NCBI RefSeq assembly: GCF_001425005.1
Contig: NZ_LMDB01000033.1
Coordinates: 125,238-189,237, forward strand
DNA from: Duganella sp. Root336D2
GTDB taxonomy: Bacteria; Pseudomonadota; Gammaproteobacteria; Burkholderiales; Burkholderiaceae_D
Reading direction: 5' to 3'
Length of the DNA: 64,000 bases
Shown one piece after another: positions 18,703-28,696 of this stretch. The position numbers were made by a program, and so were the translations under genes. The notes under the pieces were generated by a model that worked only from the letters and a program-made list of their open reading frames with translations, was not told the DNA's origin and made no database searches. Positions within the stretch are counted from its first letter, which is position 1; each line of letters opens with the position of its first letter.

Positions 18703-19308
18703 ATGGATGAAATAGTCAAACAGGCGATGGTCAAGTGGCCGAATGTGCCGCATTGCTACGGCTGGCTGGCGCTCGATGCGCGCGGCAACTGGCGCATGCG
18801 CGATGAGCGCGCGCAGCATTTCAACGAAGCGGGCGACAAGCTGACCAACCCGGCACTGGTCGGCTTCATCACGCGCAATTACCAGAGCGATGAACAGGGC
18901 CGCTGGTATTTCCAGAACGGCCCGCAGCGCGTGTACCTGAACCTCGAGACCACACCGTTCATTGCGCGCACCGATCCGGTCCACGGCTTCGTGCTGCATA
19001 CCGGTGCACCGCTGGGCGAAGTGGATGCGGCCTGGCTGACCGAAGCCGGCGAGCTGCTGCTGCGCAGCGGCGATGTGCTGGCACAGCTCGACGACCGCGA
19101 CTTCGCGCAAGTGCTGCCGCAACTGGAACTGAACGGCCGCCAGGTAGGCGACAACGCCCTGCTGGCATGGCTGGATGCCGCGGCCAGCGATCCTGCCAGC
19201 CTGTCGCCGCTCACCTTGCGCGTCGGTGAGCGCGCCGTGCCGCTGGCGGCAATCGCGCGCGACACCGTGCCGCAAGCATTCAGTTTCAAGCGCCAGCCGC
19301 AACCTTGA
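18703..19308 (+). CDS. Conserved betaproteobacterial protein of unknown function
   Basis: 201 residues, soluble, no signal peptide or membrane segment. Reads MDEIVKQAMVKWPNVPHCYG, GWLALDARGNWRMRDE, then GRWYFQNGPQRVYLNLETTP. It appears to belong to one of the small DUF29xx families seen next to YheT hydrolases in Burkholderiales, but I could not name the family with certainty. It is 3 bp downstream of the YheT-type gene; function unknown. Confidence 0.75.
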   Translation: MDEIVKQAMVKWPNVPHCYGWLALDARGNWRMRDERAQHFNEAGDKLTNPALVGFITRNYQSDEQGRWYFQNGPQRVYLNLETTPFIARTDPVHGFVLHTGAPLGEVDAAWLTEAGELLLRSGDVLAQLDDRDFAQVLPQLELNGRQVGDNALLAWLDAAASDPASLSPLTLRVGERAVPLAAIARDTVPQAFSFKRQPQP

Positions 19309-19366
19309 CCGGTTGCCCTCTCCGGGGCATGATGTTAAGAGAAAAACAATCCCGGAGAACTCCCTG

Positions 19367-21181
19367 ATGAAACGTGCTGCAAAGTGGCTGGGCGGTATTG
19401 CGCTCGGCCTGGTTGTGCTGGCCCTGGCCCTCGTCGCCCACACCTGGTATTTCAAGCCCCTCAAGCTGGACTGGTTCTACGCCCGCGTATTTGCCGCCTA
19501 TGCGATCGACAGCCCCGAAATGCTGTCCGACATGCGCATCCTGCCCGGCTGGCTGGACTTTTACAGCAAGAAGCTCGATGACGCTTCGCCCGCCCACAGC
19601 GTCAAACAAATGGCACAACTCAAACAAGACCTGGCCATGCTGGAGAGCTACAGCACGGAAGGTCTCGATGCCGAGGGCAAGCTGTCCTACGACACGCTGC
19701 GCTTCTTCCTGAAAAGCCAGGTAGAGGGCGAAGCATTCATCGATCATGGCTTCCCGGTCAACCAGATGATGGGCGTGCAGAGCATGCTGCCGCAATTCAT
19801 GACCGACGTGCACCAGGTTACGGACAAGGGCGAGGCGGCAGCCTATATCGCACGCCTGAACCTGTTCCCGGTCAAATTCGGCCAGGTGGCGGAAGCGATT
19901 CGCCATAGCGAAAGCAAAGGGATCGTGCCGCCGAAATTCACCGTCGACAAAGTGCTGGCGGAAATGAAGGCCGTTGTCGCCACGCCGGTCAACGAGCATG
20001 TGCTGGTGACCAATATGCGCGACAAGCTGGCCAAGGTGAAAGAGCTGTCCGACACCGAGCGCAGCGCCTTGCTGGCCCAAACCGAAAAGGCAGTGCAGGA
20101 GGCGGTCTACCCTGCCTATGGCAAGCTGATTGATGCTTTCACCGCGCTGCAATCCAAGGCCACTACCAACAATGGCGCCTGGAGCTTGCCGAACGGCGAA
20201 GCTTACTACGCCTGGGCAGTGCGCCAGCATACGACTTCGAACCTGACGCCGCAGCAGGTGCATGAACTGGGCCTGGCGGAAGTCGAGCGCGTTGGCGCGG
20301 AGATGGATGCCATCCTCAAAGGTGAAGGCCTGGCCGAAGGTTCGATCGGCAAGCGCGTGCAGATCCTGGCTTCGCGCCCTGAGCAGCAGTATGCGAATAC
20401 CGACGAAGGCAAGAAGGCCATGCTGGCGCAGTACCAGGCCATCCTGGACGAGGTCAACAAAGGCCTCGACCCGGTGTTCGACGTGCGCCCGAAACTGGGC
20501 GTTGAAGTGCAGGCGGTGCCGGTCGCATCGCAGGCGACTGCACCAGGTGCCTATTATATGCAGGGCTCTTTCGACGGCAGCCGGCCGGGCGTGTTCTACG
20601 CGAACATGCGCGCACCGGGCGAAACGCCGAAGTTCGCCATGCGCACGCTGGCTTACCACGAAGGCATTCCGGGCCACCATTTCCAGATCGCGATCCAGCA
20701 GGAGATGACGGGCGTACCATTCTTCCGCAAGATCATTCCGTTCACTGCCTACAATGAGGGCTGGGCGCTGTACGCGGAACGGCTGGCGGCGGAACAGGGG
20801 TTCCAGAAAACCCAGCTGGATAACCTGGGCCGCCTGCGCGACGAAATGATGCGCGCGACCCGCCTGGTGGTCGATACCGGCATTCATTACAAGCGCTGGA
20901 CGCGCGAGCAGGCCATTGATTACATGATGAACACCACCGGCATGGCGGAAGGCGATGTGACGGCGGAGATCGAACGCTACTTCGTCAATCCAGGCCAGGC
21001 GCTGGCTTACAAGGTCGGCATGCTGAAGATTCTCGCGCTGCGCGAGCAGGCGAAGAAGGAGCTTGGCAACAAGTTCGACCTGAAACAATTCCACAACGAA
21101 GTACTGATACACGGCGCCTTGCCATTGACCCTGCTGGAAGGCGTAGTCAATGACTGGGTCGCCAAACGGAAAACCGCATGA
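19367..21181 (+). CDS. DUF885-family putative metallopeptidase, membrane-anchored or exported
   Basis: 604 residues from the ATG at 19367, which gives an N-terminal hydrophobic segment (AAKWLGGIALGLVVLALALV); the longer open frame from 19175 lies over the previous gene. The DUF885 core contains LAYHEGIPGHHFQIAIQ (His431, Glu432, His437/438) and TAYNEGWALYAERL, consistent with a zinc site of gluzincin-like peptidases. Likely periplasmic and anchored by the N-terminal helix. The stop overlaps the next start by 4 bp. Confidence 0.85.
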   Translation: MKRAAKWLGGIALGLVVLALALVAHTWYFKPLKLDWFYARVFAAYAIDSPEMLSDMRILPGWLDFYSKKLDDASPAHSVKQMAQLKQDLAMLESYSTEGLDAEGKLSYDTLRFFLKSQVEGEAFIDHGFPVNQMMGVQSMLPQFMTDVHQVTDKGEAAAYIARLNLFPVKFGQVAEAIRHSESKGIVPPKFTVDKVLAEMKAVVATPVNEHVLVTNMRDKLAKVKELSDTERSALLAQTEKAVQEAVYPAYGKLIDAFTALQSKATTNNGAWSLPNGEAYYAWAVRQHTTSNLTPQQVHELGLAEVERVGAEMDAILKGEGLAEGSIGKRVQILASRPEQQYANTDEGKKAMLAQYQAILDEVNKGLDPVFDVRPKLGVEVQAVPVASQATAPGAYYMQGSFDGSRPGVFYANMRAPGETPKFAMRTLAYHEGIPGHHFQIAIQQEMTGVPFFRKIIPFTAYNEGWALYAERLAAEQGFQKTQLDNLGRLRDEMMRATRLVVDTGIHYKRWTREQAIDYMMNTTGMAEGDVTAEIERYFVNPGQALAYKVGMLKILALREQAKKELGNKFDLKQFHNEVLIHGALPLTLLEGVVNDWVAKRKTA

Positions 21182-22059
21182 ATAATTTTGAACGCGCAGA
21201 AGAACTGAACGAACAAGGCATCGCCCATCGTGAGGCCGGCAATGACGACCTGGCGCTCCAGGCTTATGAAGAGGCATTGCGGCTCAACCCGGACGCAGCA
21301 AAAACGCTGTACAACATTGGCCTGATCTACAAGTACCGCAACGACTGGGTCAAATCCTTCGATTACAACCAGCGTGCATATGCACTGCGGCCGGACGACG
21401 AAGCGAGCCGCTGGAACCTGGCCATCGCAGCGACTGCGCTGCGCGACTGGGCTACGGTGCGCCAGGCCTGGGCCGATAACGGCATCAAGCTCGAGGGGAC
21501 AGAAGGGCCGATTGACATGGACTTCGGCCCGACGCCTGTTCGGCTGAACCCGGACGGCGACGGCGAAGTAGTCTGGGCCACCCGTATCGACCCGGTACGC
21601 GCCGTGCTGCGCAACATTCCATACCCGGACTCAGGATTCCGTTGCGGGGACATCGTCCTGCACGACGGCGCCAGCGTCGGCAAACGCGAGTCGGGCGGCC
21701 GGGAATACTCGGTATTCAATGTGCTGGAGTTGTTTGAGGCATCGAAGCTCAGCACGTTCTGCATGGAAGTGCAGGAAGCCACCGAGCAGCAGATGGCGAC
21801 GCTGGAAGCCGCATTCGAAGCGGCCGGCATGCCGTTTGAAGACTGGACGTCCAACGTGCGCACGCTATGCAAAGCGTGTAGCGAAGGCGTGCCGCACGAG
21901 CATGCCGAGGGCGAAGAAGAGGAGCCAGCGTGGAATCCAACGCGCCTGGTGGGCGTTGCCGCGATTTCGTATGACGAAATCGCCGCAATCCTCGACAAAG
22001 TTCCGGGCATGGAGCAGATGGAAATCGAGATTTCCATCGAGCTGGAACCTCCAGCCTGA
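21178..22059 (+). CDS. Tetratricopeptide-repeat protein
   Basis: 293 residues, cytosolic. Two to three TPR units occupy about residues 1-95 (EELNEQGIAHREAGNDDLAL, then LYNIGLIYKYRNDWVKSFDY, then WNLAIAATALRDWATVRQAW). The rest is an uncharacterised domain with VWATRIDPVRAVLRNIPYPD and an acidic stretch EHAEGEEEEP. TPRs mediate protein binding. Start overlaps the upstream metallopeptidase stop (ATGA); its 3' end abuts the convergent M48 gene with no gap. Confidence 0.8.
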   Translation: MNNFERAEELNEQGIAHREAGNDDLALQAYEEALRLNPDAAKTLYNIGLIYKYRNDWVKSFDYNQRAYALRPDDEASRWNLAIAATALRDWATVRQAWADNGIKLEGTEGPIDMDFGPTPVRLNPDGDGEVVWATRIDPVRAVLRNIPYPDSGFRCGDIVLHDGASVGKRESGGREYSVFNVLELFEASKLSTFCMEVQEATEQQMATLEAAFEAAGMPFEDWTSNVRTLCKACSEGVPHEHAEGEEEEPAWNPTRLVGVAAISYDEIAAILDKVPGMEQMEIEISIELEPPA

Positions 22060-23616
22060 TTACTCCTTGTCTTTCTTCTTATCGCCCATCATCTCGCGGC
22101 GCTTTGCCTGCAGCTCGCGCTCGCGGGCATCGATCACCGACTGGTCGTAGTAAGTCGCATCGGGTGCCTTGCGGGCCAGCGCCAGCTGGTCCAGCGCGGC
22201 CAGCACGCCGCCCAGCAGCACATAGGATTCCGCCAGCGAGATATGCTGCAGGGCGATCTTGCCCTGCTTGGCGTAGGCCTGCGCCATGTAATCGTGCAAT
22301 TCCGGCTCGCGGCGGTACATCTGCAGCTGGTCGCGCAGGAAGCGCGTGGCTTCATCGTATTTGCCGCCCTTGATCAGGGCGTCGGCGTATTGCCACACCA
22401 GGCCGCGCGATAACGGGAAACGGCCTTGCGCCAGCTGTGCTTCCTCGATAGCGGCGGTGATCACTTCCGGCTTGTTCTCCTGCGCCAGCTTGATCTCGAG
22501 CGACATATAGGCCAGCGCCGAATCGGTCGTGCCAAGCGGGATAGGCGTGCTGAACGCGCCCGCAACCGGCGGCTTGTCGATGGTGCCGCGCGCCTTGTCC
22601 AGCCATTCCTGCGCGGCAGCAAACTCGGAGCGCTTGAGCGACACCATCGCCATGCCGTACTGGCCGGCGGCCACGTTCTGCCGGCCAGGCTGCTGTATCT
22701 GGTTCCTGAACACCGCTTCCGTGTCGGACAGGCCTTTGCTGCTTTCGTCCTGCAGCACGCGGGCACGGGCGCGGATCAGGTGGAAGTCCATGCCGTCCAC
22801 GCGCTGGCTGAATTTCTGATCGCGGATGCGGGCCTGGATATCGGCGATACGCTCCGTGGTCAACGGGTGGCTCATCAGCCAGGGCGGCATCAGGTCGCTG
22901 TACATGCGCGTGCTGTTCTGCATGCGCTGGAAGAAGGACACCATGCCGCTGGCGTCGTAACCGGCAGCATTCATGATCTGGAAACCGACACGGTCCGCCT
23001 CGCGCTCCGCGTCGCGGCCGAAATTCAGCTGGCGCTGGATGGCCAGGCCCTGCCCGCCCAGGAACACGCCCATTGCCGCATCTGAACTGGACTTGGCAGC
23101 CAGCGCAGCAAGCAGCATCGCAGCCAGGGGGATCAGGGCATCGTTCTTTTGCGCCCCAAGCTGGCGCGCGATATGGCGCTGCGCCACGTGGCCGATCTCG
23201 TGCGACAGCACCGACGCCAGTTCGGATTCGTTCTGCGCCGCCAGCAGCAACTGCGAGTGCACGCCAATATAGCCGCCCGGCATGGCAAACGCATTCAGGT
23301 TCTTGTCGCGGATCGCAAAGAAATAGTACTCAAGGTTGGCATCGCCGCGCGCACCCGGCCGCGCATCCACCAGCTTGGTGCCGAAGCTGTTCAGGTATTC
23401 GATGATCGGCGGGTCATCCAGGTAGTCGCGCTCGAAGCGCAGGCTTTGCATGATCTCTTCGCCCAGGCGCTTCTCCATCACAGGAGACATGTCCTCGCGC
23501 GAGGCATCGCCCAGCGTCGGCAATTCAGTCTGCTGCGCCTGCCCTGCCGGGGCAGCGATCAGCAGGCCGGAAACCAGTGCCGCCAGCAAGGGACGGCGAA
23601 AATGTAGTGCATTCAC
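22060..23616 (-). CDS. bepA: BepA-like M48 metallopeptidase with TPR region
   Basis: 518 residues from a GTG at 23616, chosen because a Sec signal ([18 protein letters not shown], cleavage after GQAQ) follows directly; the longer frame to 23730 would overlap the divergent moaC. The zinc motif HEIGH is at 139-143 with [11 protein letters not shown] downstream providing the third ligand. The region after about 300 is helical and repeat-like, matching the TPR domain of BepA (YfgC). Family members degrade or chaperone outer-membrane proteins such as LptD in the periplasm. Confidence 0.87.
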   Translation of the reverse strand: MNALHFRRPLLAALVSGLLIAAPAGQAQQTELPTLGDASREDMSPVMEKRLGEEIMQSLRFERDYLDDPPIIEYLNSFGTKLVDARPGARGDANLEYYFFAIRDKNLNAFAMPGGYIGVHSQLLLAAQNESELASVLSHEIGHVAQRHIARQLGAQKNDALIPLAAMLLAALAAKSSSDAAMGVFLGGQGLAIQRQLNFGRDAEREADRVGFQIMNAAGYDASGMVSFFQRMQNSTRMYSDLMPPWLMSHPLTTERIADIQARIRDQKFSQRVDGMDFHLIRARARVLQDESSKGLSDTEAVFRNQIQQPGRQNVAAGQYGMAMVSLKRSEFAAAQEWLDKARGTIDKPPVAGAFSTPIPLGTTDSALAYMSLEIKLAQENKPEVITAAIEEAQLAQGRFPLSRGLVWQYADALIKGGKYDEATRFLRDQLQMYRREPELHDYMAQAYAKQGKIALQHISLAESYVLLGGVLAALDQLALARKAPDATYYDQSVIDARERELQAKRREMMGDKKKDKE

Positions 23617-23652
23617 AGTGCTATCATACCCGTTCAACAAGAGAGCTACGCG

Positions 23653-24129
23653 ATGACCGAACACCTTACTCATTTTGACGCTGCCGGCCAGGCCCATATG
23701 GTCGATGTCGGCGCCAAGGCCGAAACCCACCGTATTGCCGTTGCCACCGGCAGTATCCGCATGAAGCCGGAAACGCTGGCGCTTATTCTATCGGGAACCG
23801 CCAAGAAAGGGGATGTCCTTGGCATCGCCCGCATTGCCGCCATCATGGCCTCCAAGCGCACGGCCGACCTGGTCCCCTTGTGCCACCCTTTGGCCCTGAC
23901 CCGCGTCGCAGTGGACTTTACCACCGATGAACCCAGCAACACCCTCCATTGCCGCGCCCAGGTCGAAACTTACGGCAAGACCGGCGTGGAAATGGAAGCC
24001 CTGACCGCGGTGCAGGTCGGCCTCTTGACCGTCTACGACATGTGCAAAGCCGTCGACCGCGGCATGGTGATGACCGATATCCGCGTCACCGAAAAAGCGG
24101 GCGGCAAGTCCGGCGACTGGAAAGCCTGA
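23653..24129 (+). CDS. moaC: Cyclic pyranopterin monophosphate synthase MoaC
   Basis: 158 residues. Completes the first step of molybdenum-cofactor synthesis with MoaA. Markers are [58 protein letters not shown] with [11 protein letters not shown], and the C-terminal [10 protein letters not shown]. No other moa gene is nearby. The stop overlaps the next start by one base (TGATG). Only 36 bp separate it from the divergent M48 gene, so their promoters must overlap. Confidence 0.97.
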   Translation: MTEHLTHFDAAGQAHMVDVGAKAETHRIAVATGSIRMKPETLALILSGTAKKGDVLGIARIAAIMASKRTADLVPLCHPLALTRVAVDFTTDEPSNTLHCRAQVETYGKTGVEMEALTAVQVGLLTVYDMCKAVDRGMVMTDIRVTEKAGGKSGDWKA

Positions 24130-25349
24130 TGCTGCGCCGCGCGGCTGTCGCATCATGCTTAGCCCTGCTCGCAGCCTGCGACAGCGAAAATGGCGGACGC
24201 GGCGCAATAGCCGACGTGGCGAATACCGAATGGCACCGCAAAGACCTCAACGTCCACCTGTCTCGCTGGCTGGCAGTGGCGCCTACGCCTTCCGGCCTGC
24301 TGCAGGCACAGTTCGAGCGTAGCTGGCTGCCGGCCAGCAGGATTCCCGGCGACCTGACCGGCCATTCCCGCATGGTGTACACCATGCTGATCGGGTATGA
24401 AGCGACTGGCGACGCGCGCTACCTGGAAGTGGGCAAGCGCGGTGCAGACCTCCTGCTTACCACCTTCCACGACCCGCTGCATGGCGGCTTTTTCCAGGGT
24501 GTCGATGCGCAGGGCAAGCCGGTCAACATGAAAAAGAACAGCTACGGCCACGCCTTTGCCCTGCTCGCGCTGTCGCATGCGGCACGTGTGACGGGCGAAC
24601 CGAAGTACAAGGAAGCGGCGCTGGCGGCCTGGCACGACATTCGCAATAACCTGCGCGACCCGGCCGGTGGCTTGCGCAGCAGCGCGCCCCGCGACTTTAC
24701 TCCGGCGCCGGAGAAATACCTCTCGCAAAACCCCATCATGCATATGTTCGAGGCCTTGCTGGCCCTGATCGATGCCACCGGTGACCAGCAAGTCGTGGCA
24801 GATGCGCGCGCACTGGGCGACTTCGTGCTGAACCGCCTCATGATCGGCCTGCCGGATGGCGGTGCTTACATTCCCGAGTGGTATGACCTGCAGTGGAAGC
24901 CCCTGGCCAATGATGAGGGCTACATTGACATTGGCCACCAGTTCGAATGGAGCCACCTCCTGCGCAGCGCGGAGAAGCGCGGCCTGCCACCGCTGTATTC
25001 CGGCGTGGCCGACCGCTTGCTGAAGTTTGCAGTGGCAAAAGGCTATGACGAACAGGATGGCGGCGTCTTCAACCGCATTTACACGAGCGGCCAGGTCGAT
25101 CGCGGAAAATTCTGGTGGCAGCAAGCCGAAGGAATGAAGGCCTTCCTGGCGGTGGCGCAGCGGCCGGAAATGGCGCGGCGCTACGAGGAAACGCGCGAGC
25201 TGGTGGATAAAGAAATTCTCGACCACGACAACGGCGGCTGGCGCTTCGGCGCCAAGGAAACCTGCGCGCGGGTCAATTGCGGCAAGATACAGCCCGACCC
25301 ATATCACCTGGTCGGCCTGGACTGGATGGCCCTATCGACAAAGCGCTAA
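24129..25349 (+). CDS. AGE-family (N-acylglucosamine 2-epimerase-like) lipoprotein
   Basis: 406 residues. A lipobox LAAC places lipidated Cys at 17. The rest is an alpha/alpha barrel with conserved SRMVYTMLIGYEATGD, FFQGVDAQGKPV, KNSYGHAFALLALSHAA, YIDIGHQFEWSHLL and KFWWQQAEGMKAFL, matching the AGE/mannose-isomerase/cellobiose-epimerase family including the barrel His residues. Lipidation implies a periplasmic-side sugar isomerase or a related degenerate function, which is unusual because most AGE enzymes are cytosolic. It starts inside the moaC stop (TGATG). Confidence 0.85.
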   Translation: MLRRAAVASCLALLAACDSENGGRGAIADVANTEWHRKDLNVHLSRWLAVAPTPSGLLQAQFERSWLPASRIPGDLTGHSRMVYTMLIGYEATGDARYLEVGKRGADLLLTTFHDPLHGGFFQGVDAQGKPVNMKKNSYGHAFALLALSHAARVTGEPKYKEAALAAWHDIRNNLRDPAGGLRSSAPRDFTPAPEKYLSQNPIMHMFEALLALIDATGDQQVVADARALGDFVLNRLMIGLPDGGAYIPEWYDLQWKPLANDEGYIDIGHQFEWSHLLRSAEKRGLPPLYSGVADRLLKFAVAKGYDEQDGGVFNRIYTSGQVDRGKFWWQQAEGMKAFLAVAQRPEMARRYEETRELVDKEILDHDNGGWRFGAKETCARVNCGKIQPDPYHLVGLDWMALSTKR

Positions 25350-25406
25350 TTGATGCGTGGCGTTAATATACAATGGGAAATTGCTCATAAACAGACAATA
25401 ACGACG

Positions 25407-26105
25407 ATGGCGAGCGAAAACAAATTGCAGGAATATGCGTTTGAACAGATGAACCTGCAGGTTGGCGGGCGCATCCAGTTGATCACCCATCGTACCCTGC
25501 GGCCCATGCAGCATTTCTCCACCGTGATTGGGTGGGTGCGCGACGAGTACATGATCGTCAAAATCCCGATGGAGAACAATGGGCCCATCGCTGTCACCGA
25601 AGGCGACAAGCTGACAGTGCGCGTCTTCTCCGGCGTGAATGTCTGCTCGTTCTCGACTGTCGTGCAGCGCGTCTTCCTGCGGCCGCTGATGTATGCGCAC
25701 GTGGCCTTCCCAGGCGAGATCCAGGGCACCAGCCTGCGTGCGGCCATGCGCGTGAAGGTTGAGATCCCGGCCAAGATGTCGCGCGACGACGGCAGCCATG
25801 CTTCGGTCTTCATGGTGAACCTGAGCGTTTCCGGCGCGCTGATCGAATCGGCCCAGCCTTTGAGTCGCGAGGGCGAAACGGTGCAGTTGGACTTTACCCT
25901 GCTGGCGCCGCCAGATGACCGGCAAGTGCGAATCAATACAACGGCCCTGGTACGCAATGCCACGGTGGCGCAGTCGCAGAAGATGGATGGGCGGGATGTG
26001 TTCAGCTATGGCGTGCAATTCACCGGGCTCGATCCGGCACACTTCACCCTGCTGCAGAACCTGACTTACGAGGCCATGCTGGCTGATCGTCAGAAGATCG
26101 TTTGA
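25407..26105 (+). CDS. PilZ-domain flagellar brake protein (YcgR-like)
   Basis: 232 residues from ATG 25407; earlier TTG/ATG starts at 25350/25353 are possible but lack a ribosome site. The N-terminal about 100 residues form a YcgR-N/flagellar-brake domain. The PilZ domain carries both cyclic-di-GMP motifs: RAAMR (Arg111-Arg115) and NLSVSG (Asn138-Gly143). On c-di-GMP binding such proteins slow flagellar rotation or alter surface behaviour. No flagellar genes are in the window. Confidence 0.85.
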   Translation: MASENKLQEYAFEQMNLQVGGRIQLITHRTLRPMQHFSTVIGWVRDEYMIVKIPMENNGPIAVTEGDKLTVRVFSGVNVCSFSTVVQRVFLRPLMYAHVAFPGEIQGTSLRAAMRVKVEIPAKMSRDDGSHASVFMVNLSVSGALIESAQPLSREGETVQLDFTLLAPPDDRQVRINTTALVRNATVAQSQKMDGRDVFSYGVQFTGLDPAHFTLLQNLTYEAMLADRQKIV

Positions 26106-26419
26106 TTGCCCGCCAGCCGCGCCCATGCAGCTGGCCATCAAGGCACTTTTGAGTGTCCGCACCCAGCGCGACCGCCAACAGCACACGCGCCCACTTTCGT
26201 GACAATTCGATAGTTTTGCAACATTCCCGTCCGGATACAATAGTTCCCGAATGTAATAAGTATGGGTGTTCGCGACGAAATGGCCTACCCCGCTTGCCAC
26301 CGTCAGCTAAGTGGTACGCATGCTGACCATGATGTTACTTCCCCGCCTTCATCCTTATCCCGCTTTAACAATTACCTGATCAAACGCGTCGTCACACGCG
26401 TCTCTTCAATGGATCAACA
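26106..26419. other. 314-bp intergenic region before the Rhs locus
   Basis: No gene is seen. It marks the change from high-GC housekeeping DNA to the more AT-rich Rhs locus. A weak promoter-like pair (TTGCAA near 26217, TACAAT near 26237, spacing about 14 bp) points toward the Rhs gene, and ACGCGTCGTCACACGCGT near 26384 forms a short hairpin (ACGCGT arms). Confidence 0.4.
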
Positions 26420-28696
26420 ATGTATATAAGAAAATCGAAAATCTTGGCTGAAATAGGTTCAGCTATTTTATGGGCTTATTTGCTGTGCATCAGTCCGGCT
26501 TCAGCCACTGAATATGCAAGTGCTCATATCACCTATCTGGCCAGCGGAGTGGGCTATATGGATAGCGGCGATGCAGCAGCACAAGCGTGGGCCAGCTCGC
26601 GTTGGGGCGGCAGCATCGGCACCTATACTGGGCCTGCGTTTAACAACGGCCAATGGGAATGGCGGGGCACTTGGACTTATACCACCGAAGATGGGCGCAG
26701 CCATACGGTTCCCACAGGAGGGTTAATTAGTGTTGGTTGCCCTAACGGATGGTGGCAAGTAATGCATCCTTCAGTCTGGCCGGCCCTGTGTGCCCGCAAC
26801 GAGCCTCCCGAACCGCCTTGCGATGAATGTGATAAGCGGAAGGCTGGCCGGGTTGGTAATCCAATTCTGGTGAACGGCGGCGTCAAAATTCAATCGGAAG
26901 TGGATTATGAGAGTCCATCGGGTACATTGCAGCTTGTACGGACATACCGGAGTGATGATGGCGTGTGGCGCCACAACTACCAGATCTTTGGCATCGACTT
27001 CACCAACAAAGCCGCCAAAACGTCGCCTGATTTCGCGTGCTTCATAGGACGAGAGCCCGGAAGTACAAAAGATTACTGCTATCCGTACGCAGGCAAAGGC
27101 ACGCCAAAGAGCTTTGGCGTTCGCAGGGGAGCAGGCCGCCTGACTCACTTTGGCAGCGACGTCGATTATTCGCCGTCGAAGGACGTGAACGACCGCGTTC
27201 AGCAAGTTGTAGATAGCAGCGGCGCTGTCATCGGCTGGCAAGTCGCAAATGCTTCCAACGAAACAACAGAACTATTTTCAATGGATGGCCGGTTGCTGAG
27301 CAAAACGGACCGGAATGGACTCGTCACAACCTTCGTTTATAGCGACACAGATACTCCGCCGGAAATTGCACCGCGCGCCGGCTACCTGTTGAAAGTACAG
27401 GACCCGTTTGGCCGAGCGCTGCAGTTCACGTACAACGACAAGGGCAGCATGGCCACAATGTCGGATCCCGCCGGGAACGTTACAGCGTACGAATACGAGA
27501 GCTCGCAGAATCTCTCGAAAGTGACCTATCCGGACGGGAAGAGCCGGACCTATATTTACGATGAGCCCGCATTGGCGTCGAACCTGACAAACGCCCGCCT
27601 TTTGACTGGCATCATCGATGAAAACGGCAAGCGCTATGCCACGTTCTCTTATGACTCGCAACGCCACGCAACCTCGACCGAGCACGCCGGTGCCGTAGAA
27701 AAGTACACGCTAACGTACCCCAACTCACCATTAACGTGGATGACCGATCCATTAAATACGACGTATACCTACAGATATTCGAACATCCTCGGTGTCCTGC
27801 GCCAGACCAGCGTTTCGCGCCAGTCTGTACTCAATCCATACATTCCGGCAAGCGCGTCAACGGAGTACGACGCGAACGGCAATATTGCTCGTTACACGGA
27901 TTACGACGGAACGGCAACGGCATATACGTTTGACCTTTCCCGCAACCTGGAGACCCAGCGTATCGAAGCCTCCGGCACGACCGTCGCGCGTACGATTCAA
28001 ACAGAATGGCACCCGACCTTCCGCCTGCCAGCTCGCATATCCGAGCCGCTGCGCCGAACCACGTTTAGCTACGACGCAGCCGGCAATGTGCTGACCAAAA
28101 CGCTCCAGGCGACAACGGACGCCACCGGCACGGCTGGATTCAATGCAGTATTGAGCGGCAAGCCTCAAGTGTGGACCTATACCTACGATAACTTCGGCCA
28201 CGTGCTGACCGCCAAAGGACCACGCACCGGCGTCAACGCAACATCGACCTTCACGTACGACGCTCAAGGCAACCTGTCCACCCAAACCAACGCGGCTGGC
28301 CACGTAACGACCTATTCGAACTACGACGCGAATGGCCGGGCAGGCCGCATCACCGACCCGAACGGCCTGGCCACAGACTTGAGCTACACGGCACGCGGCT
28401 GGATCTCCACCGTCACAGTCGGCAGCGAAACCACCAGCTATGACTACGACGGTGCCGGCCAGGTCACCCAGGTAACCCTGCCAGACGGCAGCGCCATCTA
28501 CAACACCTACGACGACGCCCACCGCCTGATTGGCGTGCGCAACACCCTGGGCAACAGCATTACCTACGTGCTCGACGCAATGGGTAACCGCACCAGCGAA
28601 CAAAGCAAAGATGCCACCGGCGCCCTGACGCGCCAGATCACACGCGCATACGATGGATGGAACCGCGTGAAGCAAATTACGGGAGCAGTGCAATGA
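26420..28696 (+). CDS. Sec-exported RHS/YD-repeat protein, first of pair
   Basis: 758 residues. A signal peptide (ILAEIGSAILWAYLLCISPASA, cut about residue 29) replaces the PAAR/T6SS-type N-terminus. PCDECDKRKAGRVGNPI followed by VNGGVKIQSEVDYES is a DUF6531-type start of an Rhs shell. From about residue 300 there are many YD repeats (FTYNDKGSMATMSDPAGN, TSFSYDAAGNVLTKT-like units). It stops after NRVKQITGAVQ without the DPIGL/DPLGL core terminus or a toxin tip, so alone it is an open-ended shell. The stop overlaps the next start by 4 bp (ATGA). Confidence 0.85.
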   Translation: MYIRKSKILAEIGSAILWAYLLCISPASATEYASAHITYLASGVGYMDSGDAAAQAWASSRWGGSIGTYTGPAFNNGQWEWRGTWTYTTEDGRSHTVPTGGLISVGCPNGWWQVMHPSVWPALCARNEPPEPPCDECDKRKAGRVGNPILVNGGVKIQSEVDYESPSGTLQLVRTYRSDDGVWRHNYQIFGIDFTNKAAKTSPDFACFIGREPGSTKDYCYPYAGKGTPKSFGVRRGAGRLTHFGSDVDYSPSKDVNDRVQQVVDSSGAVIGWQVANASNETTELFSMDGRLLSKTDRNGLVTTFVYSDTDTPPEIAPRAGYLLKVQDPFGRALQFTYNDKGSMATMSDPAGNVTAYEYESSQNLSKVTYPDGKSRTYIYDEPALASNLTNARLLTGIIDENGKRYATFSYDSQRHATSTEHAGAVEKYTLTYPNSPLTWMTDPLNTTYTYRYSNILGVLRQTSVSRQSVLNPYIPASASTEYDANGNIARYTDYDGTATAYTFDLSRNLETQRIEASGTTVARTIQTEWHPTFRLPARISEPLRRTTFSYDAAGNVLTKTLQATTDATGTAGFNAVLSGKPQVWTYTYDNFGHVLTAKGPRTGVNATSTFTYDAQGNLSTQTNAAGHVTTYSNYDANGRAGRITDPNGLATDLSYTARGWISTVTVGSETTSYDYDGAGQVTQVTLPDGSAIYNTYDDAHRLIGVRNTLGNSITYVLDAMGNRTSEQSKDATGALTRQITRAYDGWNRVKQITGAVQ

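Noticed and set aside
16963-19464. 833-residue minus-strand open frame across five plus-strand genes
   Set aside because: Covers well-supported genes (zf-CHCC, NTF2-like, YheT-type) and has the Arg/His/Gln-rich composition typical of antisense frames in high-GC DNA.
19286-21277. 663-residue frame antisense to the DUF885 gene
   Set aside because: Antisense shadow; the sense frame contains HEGIPGHH and NEGWALYAE motifs and a membrane anchor.
25350-25406. Longer start for the PilZ protein
   Set aside because: The TTG/ATG at 25350/25353 abut the previous stop without a ribosome site, and the added residues (VNIQWEIAHKQTITT) have no family support.
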